Position numbers and translations under genes: made by a program. Positions 56,993-64,000 of a stretch of 64,000 bases of DNA are shown one piece after another. The DNA is from Adiantum capillus-veneris. Lineage: Eukaryota; Streptophyta; Polypodiopsida; Polypodiales; Pteridaceae. The notes under the pieces were generated by a model. That model ran no database searches. It worked only from the letters and a program-made list of their open reading frames with translations, and had not been told where the DNA came from. Numbering within the stretch: the stretch's first letter is position 1; each line of letters begins with the position of its first letter. The stretch covers positions 130,040,391-130,104,390 of the forward strand of contig CM043947.1 in NCBI GenBank assembly GCA_014529385.2, in the 5' to 3' direction.

Positions 56993-57372
56993 ATGGTTGA
57001 AAATAACCAAGAGAGTAGAATGAACATTGATAACTTTGATTTTGTACATGAAGGTGCTAATGATGATGCCCCCATGTTTGTTACTTATCTTGTTACTAGG
57101 TTGCAGCAAGCTATGGGCAACCCTGCTTTGCAAGCTGAAGTTACTCAACAACTTTGTGCTTATGGGATTTCCCTTCCTCTCCAAGAGGAGAGAGAGCTTA
57201 GGAGGCTTGTTGATGAGCCTCCCAAAAGAAGACTCTCTCCCATAAGAGAGGAGGAATCCAAAGAACGAGAAAGAAGCGAATCCCTAAGTTCCTCTGAAGA
57301 TGTGGCTCCATGAAGAAAGCAGTCTAGACGGTCACCAACTCCTCCCAAGAGGAACGGTCAACCCATAATCCT
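56993..57372 (+). pseudogene. N-terminal Gag fragment of family-A element
   Basis: An ORF of 106 codons (56993-57313) lies 400 bases after the primer-binding site. It contains FVTYLVTRLQQAMGNPALQ and a Glu/Arg/Ser-rich tail (PPKRRLSPIREEESKERE), then a TGA, with the frame continuing RSPTPPKRNGQPIILVDG. A capsid start usually follows such a charged linker; here the element is cut at 57373 by the inverted family-B LTR. Confidence 0.65.
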
Positions 57373-58285
57373 TGTGGATGGTTTCCTAACCTCACTCTTA
57401 TCTTATTGCATACATAGCGAGAACCACAAGCATAATTGTCAATCCATGGGACAAAGCTGACTCAACTAGTGCATAGAGGCTACAAGAGGGTGTCAATCTC
57501 TTGAAAAACAACAAACAACTTGCATCTAACACAAGCTACACTCAAATGACCTAAGTCATCAAAAGCTAGTCACTAATTGGTAAACAACACATGACCATTA
57601 TAGCATCAAACGACATCCGAATGTTACGAAAGTTCTAGAACAAGTATATAAGACCTAAGTGCACATGCTTATAGTCTCAAATCTCACTTTTGATGAAGTG
57701 CAAAAAATGTGATCTTATTAACAGCAGTGAAATTTTGACCTAATTGTTTCTGACCTCGAATGCATCTAAATGCTTAGCAATGATGCTCCAATACCCTGCC
57801 TATGCTTACTTTGTGATTTCCTAGCTTAAACTCCTACTTATGATGAAATTAGGCCACGGGTTAGCGACACCCAAAAGCTACGATTTACAATTATATATCT
57901 GCATCAATGCGTAGATCTCTTACCTGTGGTTGCAATGCAACAGACGACACTGCAATGTGACAACCAACAAGGGAGAAGGAAGCATGAGAAGGAGAGAAGT
58001 GAGCATCGCTAGCTCACGCTGTGTATTTATTATTCAAAAACTTCATAATAACTTACAAAAATTGGATGTTATACCTTAGCCAAGGTTTCTTTGGTAAAAA
58101 ACTAATCATCTGGGAGCTCTAACTAAGGATATATTAATACAATCTGGAAGCTTATAGCTCCGCCTCATTGATTACAATAACCACTCGGAAAATAGGAGTT
58201 ACAATATTCCCGATTTATCAAAAGAATAAGTGTTTTTACAATAAAAGCTCCTGAAAGATGTTACATGGGTTAGTTTCTACTAACA
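57373..58285 (-). mobile_element. 3' LTR of family B, minus strand, 913 bp
   Basis: On the minus strand it runs from TGTTAGTAGAAACTAACCC (58285) to CCATCCACA (57373), with the same order of blocks as 41939-42813 (GAGTCAGCTTTGTCCCATGG, ACCTCACTCTTATC and others on the plus strand). It is preceded on the minus strand by a polypurine tract (CGAGGAGGGGGGAA, 58286-58299), so it is a 3' LTR. The TATA box is altered to TATAACAT. Confidence 0.9.
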
Positions 58286-58289
58286 TTCC

Positions 58290-61200
58290 CCCCTCCTCGA
58301 CTGTGTCATCCCTTGACACAGTTTCATGGACTGAAATAGTCTTTGGGTTGATGATTGGCGAGGTGGCTTTAAGTGCTTATAATGCTTTCTGATATCTAAT
58401 TCGTCATTCTTTCTCAGGGACTTGCAAAAACTGAATAGTGACTTTGATTTTAAGTTTGATGGTAGAATAGATGACAAACCTTGCTATCAGATTGCTAATC
58501 ACTGGCCCAAATATCTCTATGTGCCATGTGAAGAATCTTGTGTAAAAAGCCTCTTTGAATGCCAACATATTGTTGGATGGCAAGAACATACATCTGGCAT
58601 AGAATCCGTAGAGGACTTCTTCTGAAGGTTGTCCACTCAAATCATAGCACAAGCCTTTGTTACCTTCCAAGAATGACATACACGGGGCTCTTGCTTGCTC
58701 AGGATCATGAAAAACTTGGATGCAAGTGAGCAGCATTCTGCATATTTTATATAGCATTGCTCATGAGAGGTTAGGGAGGCTTTTGAAGAAGCTCATGGTG
58801 CCCATTTGGGTTTTCACCATGTATTCCTTAGTTGCTGGTCCTTGCTCTGGAGCTGGCAGTCTCGGGTAGTTGAGCCAAGTTGGTCTCTTCTTCTTCATGT
58901 GTCGGCCATGTCCTTACCCTTGGTACAAGACAGAATGTTGGATCCTTCTGTATTGATGCAGGTGCTCTTGTAAACAAAATGAGGTACCTTGAGTTTTTGT
59001 TGAGCCAATTCTTCCTCCATTTGGGGTGGAGAGAATCTGACCCCTCTTCTTGTATATCCTTGTAGAGTCTTTCTTTTACTTGCAGTAACTCCACCTTTAT
59101 CAAAGGGTAGGGTAGCGACTTTTGATGCCATTGAGAATTGATTTGGTTGGGAGTGAGTTGTGTTACATTGACAGAGTGAAGAACTCTCAACTCCCAATCC
59201 ATAGCCGCTTTCCATTCAGCATCAACTTCATGAACAATCTACTCTTTAAGTGCATCTTCTTCAACTTTAGAGAGCTAGACCATTGGTACTTGTTCCTCTT
59301 CGGTGATTGGTACTTGGAATTCAAAACTCATGTCTGCTCTTCTGTTGGCTGTGTTTCCATTTCTGCAAAGGAGACTGATGGTATCTCTAGATTTGGCTGT
59401 TCAGATGTACCTGCCTGCTCCTAAGCTTCCACATTCCCTTCTCTCAGCAACTGATTGGCTCTCTTTAAGTCCTCTATCTCTTTTAATCAACTGCTCTTCT
59501 CTTTGTACCCTCATTAGGGAGAGGTCCCTTCTTTGTTCCTATTCTAGCTTCAACTCAAGTTCTAGGTCTTTGTTTCTGTTTTTCAAAGTCTTGTAAACTT
59601 CATATGTCCCCTTGAGTGAAGCTACAGGTGGGTTTTCCTTGATTTTCTTTAGAAATGCCGCTTGGTCATTGATTCTCTGCTTTGAGTATTTCAAAGAGGC
59701 ATTTGCTACATTTAACTATACTTGGAGCTTTTGTACTGACCGAGTAGTGCTCAAAAGTTTGTTTGTTACTTCAGTCAGCTATTGGTCCTTGCTTTTACAT
59801 GCATCTGATAGCTTTGTGAGAAGCTCCCCTAATTATTCCATCTCTTTTTGTTGCTTTTCCTTGACGTTTTGGTGTTGCTCTACTTCGTTCTTTAGCTCTT
59901 TGATATGGCCTTGGAGATTTTCAATGATGTTCATCCTGTCTTCAAGCTCTCCTTGGAGAGCATCAATCACTTGTTCCAACTCTCAAGCTTTAGCATTGCG
60001 GAAGAGCTGCTATTCACATCTTCTCCATCATCATTTGCATCTGATTTGCATATTCATTAACCTGGATGATAACTTCATTCGTTCTTTCCCATTCTACAGA
60101 TTCTACCTGAGGCTGATTAGAAGGGCCAGTAGATTCAGCTTGTGGCTCTTTAGACGGTTCATCGAATTTTGCTTGAGGTTTTGTAGAAGGTTCAACCTCA
60201 TCTTTGTCTTTTTCCTTGGGCTGTTCATGACTGGCTTTCTCCTCTTGTTTCTCTTTACCTTTTGTTTCCTCGCCTTCATTGGATTTGTTGTCTGTTAGTG
60301 AAGGGCTTGGACTAGGACATGGTTGATCTTCTTCTTCGGTAGCGGGTGAAGGTGGTCTTGGAGACATCTCTCCTTGTTCTTGTTGTGGTTCAGTCAGTTT
60401 TGCAGCTTCTGTTTGTTGTGTTTGTTGCACAATCAACTCTTCTCTCGCTTTTCTTTGCACTTCTAAAGACTCTTGTATCTCCAGGGCTTTGGCTTCCACA
60501 TACATTCTCTCGAGCAGATCCTTTGGATCTTCTTAGATCTTCTTCTCAGGGTTCTTGGTTCTAGGACCCTTGATTTCCCTTGGACTCCATGATTATGGGT
60601 TCTCTCCTGCATCTTGGCGACTTCTTTCATAAGATTCTTTCTCTCTTTCGAGCCTTTATCTTTTCTGTTGACGTTCTTCTTGATGGGCCTCCACGGATTT
60701 TCTTTTCATTTCTTCTCTCCTTGCCCTTTTTTCTTCATTGTCAGAACTCTCTTCACTGCTATGGGCTTCAAATGAGCTTTCTGCTGATTCTTCATTTGAT
60801 TTATAGATTCTTTTCTTCTTTGATCTAGTGGCTCGTGGAGAGGGTTGAGCTGAGACTATCCATGTATTCTGGTTTGGGGCTGGCGGCAAGTTGTCGCCCA
60901 TCCCAATGGCATGGTATGCAATCCTTTAGAACTTTTGGAGCTCCTAGATATGTTACTATTCCATCCTTCTTTGTGCTCTTGAGTGTTGTAAGCACATACT
61001 GAGCATGATCTATTGTTTGTCTTGTTATTGACTTCAATACCTATGTGAAGGTGGTTGCAATCAAGCGATTTGGAGTAGTGTATCTTGGTAGTCTCTTTTG
61101 CGAGGAAGTGGAAGTGCTAGTGATAGAGACGGGTGGGATCCTCCACTTGCTAAAGAATAAGGTCGAAGAAGGTGCGGCATCTGCATCCTTTGTGAATGTA

Positions 61201-61679
61201 CCAGATCTCTTCCTATCTTTGGCCCTCATTGTCATACCTTCAGTGGGAAATTTTAGTGCTTCAGCCACTATGTCTTTGTTAATGACCACTTCGACTTTAT
61301 GTCCTTGCTGATCCGTGATCTGGGCAGATCCATCCTCTTTGATGGTTGAAAATAGTTCATAAGCTCGCTGCAAGTCCACTCCAGATGGCTCTTGATTGTA
61401 AAATTTTTTAAGTCCTAACCTTCTGTTGTATTCTTTCACTACTGGCTTTGCAGCTACATCATAGACTTCTTTGGGTAGCATCTGCAACTCTACCTGATTT
61501 CCATCTTCACTCTTGAATCTGCCGATGAAGACTGTGGTGTTGTGTTCTTCAAGCTATTCTTTTGATAGGTAGGTTACCTTGGCTGTTTTCATTTAACTCG
61601 GCTCTAATTGATATGGTAGCAATTCTTGAAGCTTTTCTTTCTGGGTCATTCTCTTCTTTGCTTTCTCAGCAGCTTGCAT
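58290..61679 (-). pseudogene. Single large ORF of a non-autonomous LTR element, coiled-coil rich
   Basis: From a start at 61677-61679 the minus strand reads MQAAEKAKKRMTQKEK and continues, with some stops and shifts, as VAAKPVVKEYNRRLGLKK, FYNQEPSGVDLQRAYELF and KVEVVINKDIVAEALKFP (61487-61230). A second folded-looking block follows (IDHAQYVLTTLKSTKKDG, 61000), then a Glu/Pro/Lys-rich linker (60505-60014). Next comes a heptad-like coiled coil (59990-59500; ELEDRMNIIENLQGHIKEL, NEVEQHQNVKEKQQKEME) and a C-terminal part to 58290. Nothing resembles Gag capsid, zinc knuckle, protease, RT or integrase. Most in-frame stops sit where CAG would fit (TAG). It lies between a family-B leader and a family-B 3' LTR. 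Function unknown. Confidence 0.65.
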
Positions 61680-62900
61680 TGCACCTATTAGGAGAATGCA
61701 GTTTCAAAGATAGAAAATTTTACAAATCCCACTCTGAAATGCCCTGTGTCTGAATTGTTGGCAAATAATGTCCATTTTGCTTCAAATCAATTTTGGAGCA
61801 TGTATAGATGCATAATAACATGTAAAGATCAAAACCATTCAATCCAAGCAAAATTTGCAACCAAAGTAAATAATCGCGATTATTTATAGCAGGGAAATTT
61901 TTCAATTTTTTTGCACTTTTGACTTCATAGGCTTGAAAAATATGTGGTTTAAATACTCCAAGTGATGTGTGGGCTCATTTGACTGCACATGGTGAAAATG
62001 GTGCCAGATTTAGTCTTCAAACTGTGAAACAGTAGATATGAAGGGATTTTGGGTTTTTGAGATCCAAATGTGATCAAACTTAATTGGTGGGCTTGTCACA
62101 TCATGTACTTTGGTCCCATAAGGTCAAAGATGAATTTTGAACTCATTCTGACAAAAATGTAAATAATCGCGATTATTAACATTTTTATCAAATTGGATAT
62201 TTTTTATTGCAAACTGGTTCTAGACATGCTATAGACCCTCTGTGTGAGATATGGGATGTTTTGGATCAAAAAATGTGACAATTGACTCAAAATTTGGACA
62301 GAAGAGCCTTTAGTGCGCTTTTTGATAAAATCTGAGATTTTCTTGATCTTTTGGGCTCATATTTGACATGTGGCATGAGATAGATGTGTACAAGTGATAG
62401 GTGAGGCAAAATGATGATTTTCAAGCCAATTGTGCACAAAAAGAAAATAATCACGATTATTAACTACAGCTGCATTTTTTGCTTGAAAAGATAATTTTAT
62501 GACCTGCACATCTTCAATACATCTAAAACAAGTCCTAAATTGAGTTTGGTAAGATTTCGTTGTGTCGGCATCACTTTGTTCTCTTGTCGATTCTGAAATC
62601 ATCAATTTTTGTTACTACTTGGTGTGTAGAGTTGTTTGGTCTCTTTTGAAGCCATGGACTTGTCCGCTACATAATCCTGATGCTGCTCATCCAATTTGGA
62701 CTCATTCGGAGTCAGTTTGACTTCATATGTCAAATTTGACACTTTTAGTCTTTGAGATGTTTCCTACTGTTTGAGAGCTTGCCTTGATTATTTTCTTGAA
62801 ACCATCTAGGTACATTTTGTATAGACCTTGTCTATAAGCTTCCCGTGGAGTCAGAATTCAATTCTGGCATGTGGCCAAAACCTAGATTATTTACTTGGGA
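61680..62900 (-). mobile_element. Repetitive palindromic leader of the minus-strand family-B relative
   Basis: The leader has the same organisation as 42834-45053. Palindromes of the GTAAATAATCG-plus-complement type lie at 61866-61886, 62159-62180 and 62443-62464, spaced 293 and 284 bases, each within a diverged block containing TTTGGATC or TTGATC-like text. No ORF. It lies upstream of the large minus-strand ORF. Confidence 0.8.
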
Positions 62901-64000
62901 CCCTCTCGACCCCTGCCAAATGGTCATCTAATTATATGGAAATGTTCTACTATCTAAGGGCATGCTTTAGTTCAAGTCTTGTCCAATTCAGTTCAGCTGC
63001 TGACAGGCCGCTAGGGTCATTTTTGTGTCGTAAGAATCCGTACACAGCTGGGATTCTAGGCTTTTTTGGGCCTAGACCTGCTACCCGATTGTATAGAAAC
63101 GTTCTTTGATGAGTTTAGAACGTATCCCTCATGTCTCGTGTGAGATGGCGTTGAAAATGGGCGACTATGGACTCCGAAAATTGCGCACGAAGAAGGTAGA
63201 TAGCTCTCTTCTCCAAGAGTGACTAGTGAAAATGAGGTGATTTTGGGCTACCTTGGATATCTATACTCGAACTTCCCAAACTATTTTTCCCCAGATTCCC
63301 CTGTTAATCCTACTAGGCCGTGAAATCTACATTAGACTCAAAAATTTCCTCGATTGGACTCCGTTAGCTCATTTTGCAAGAATTTGCAAAAACAGGTCTT
63401 GGCGGCCTAATTTAGGCTTCCCGCTTCCGTTTGTCGTTTTGATTGAAAATTTTTGTGCATGTCCATCTTGTTCTTCTGATCATCAGCGTATCTTCAATTT
63501 CTCCATTTGAGCTCATTTGCTATTTACTATTAATTTTTGATATGTTTATTAAAAAATCAAAGAAAATAATAAAATACACTTAAAAAGCAGATTGAAAAAT
63601 CAACAATTAAGAAAATCCATTGGAGAACACTATTTTATTACCTTTTGGCGGATTTTTCCATTTTTAAGCTCCAATATCAAGAAAAAATGATGAAAATAAG
63701 CAAAAAATACTATTTTTTGAATGTATTTTTTGATAGTATATACACTATTTACACTCATCGGGGAGATGTTATCAGCTAAAATTCCCCTATTGATGATTTT
63801 TAAGGGCATTATTAGGTAATTTTGCAAAAAACCACATGTTAACATCCAACTTTCCTTCCCTCTTCAAACATTGCCCTTAATTAATAAAATCCTTCTACCC
63901 CTCCTAGATGGAGTACTGCGGGACGACTATGTGCATGGGTTGAACAATTGTGTCTATGCATAGCCATGGTTGGCTCTATCATGCTTTGGAGGTCAATACA
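62901..64000. other. Stretch without a recognisable gene
   Basis: ORFs up to 93 codons occur, none with a known motif. I found no family-B 5' LTR or primer-binding site here, so the element's 5' end is either beyond the window or deleted. The last 500 bases are very AT-rich. Confidence 0.45.

Noticed and set aside
59612-60298. 228-codon plus-strand ORF rich in Phe, Leu and Ser
   Set aside because: It is the antisense shadow of the coiled-coil ORF on the minus strand and has the composition expected of a reversed Lys/Glu-rich frame.

Overview
The window looks like nuclear DNA of a land plant, most likely a seedless vascular plant such as a fern. That placement is an inference. It rests on the plant-type Ty3/gypsy, Ty1/copia and LINE relics, on plant-style Helitron ends, on very abundant (GA)n/(CT)n and (CA)n microsatellites, and on one intron-containing housekeeping gene. 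The DNA is AT-rich and gene-poor. The only gene I regard as probably functional is a two-exon cytoplasmic dynein light chain (LC8 type) at about 26.6-27.4 kb, with a recognisable promoter.

0-9.3 kb: the tail of an LTR retrotransposon with its polypurine tract and LTR start (441), AT-rich filler with small tandem duplications, and a decayed Ty1/copia RT/RNase H fragment with a probable LTR (5.9-7.2 kb). 9.3-11.3 kb: a degenerate two-part element, an unrecognised ORF followed by a reverse-transcriptase-like ORF that I tentatively relate to Penelope-like elements. 11.9-13.2 kb and 32.7-34.0 kb: two divergent copies of a 1.3-kb non-autonomous DNA transposon with CACTAG-type ends, 4-bp (T/C)TAA target duplications and subterminal hairpins. 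15-26 kb: AT-rich tandem duplications, long microsatellites and a cluster of seven small or partial Helitron-like elements, several of which contain the (GA)n or (CA)n tract.

34-64 kb is a nest of retroelements. A truncated LINE tail is followed by an LTR (family A) facing an inverted, truncated copy of itself. The inverted copy belongs to a minus-strand Ty3/gypsy element with gag, protease, RT and RNase H but no integrase, and that element carries a 0.9-kb insertion. A plus-strand Ty3/gypsy element of family B follows, with LTR, primer-binding site, a leader with repeated palindromes, gag, and RT. A minus-strand LINE (endonuclease plus RT) inserted into its RT, leaving a perfect 15-bp target duplication, and was itself interrupted by a 1.9-kb insert. 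After it come the end of another family-A LTR and its gag start, then an inverted family-B LTR. That last LTR belongs to an element which carries one large coiled-coil ORF in place of gag-pol and shares the palindromic leader.

Most ORFs longer than 60 codons are translations of microsatellites or chance frames and were left out. The strongest leads are the 1.3-kb TIR family, the palindromic leader repeats shared by two LTR elements, the coiled-coil-ORF LTR element, the mini-Helitrons, and the RT-bearing element at 9.3-11.3 kb. Family names are from memory of conserved motifs; no search was run.
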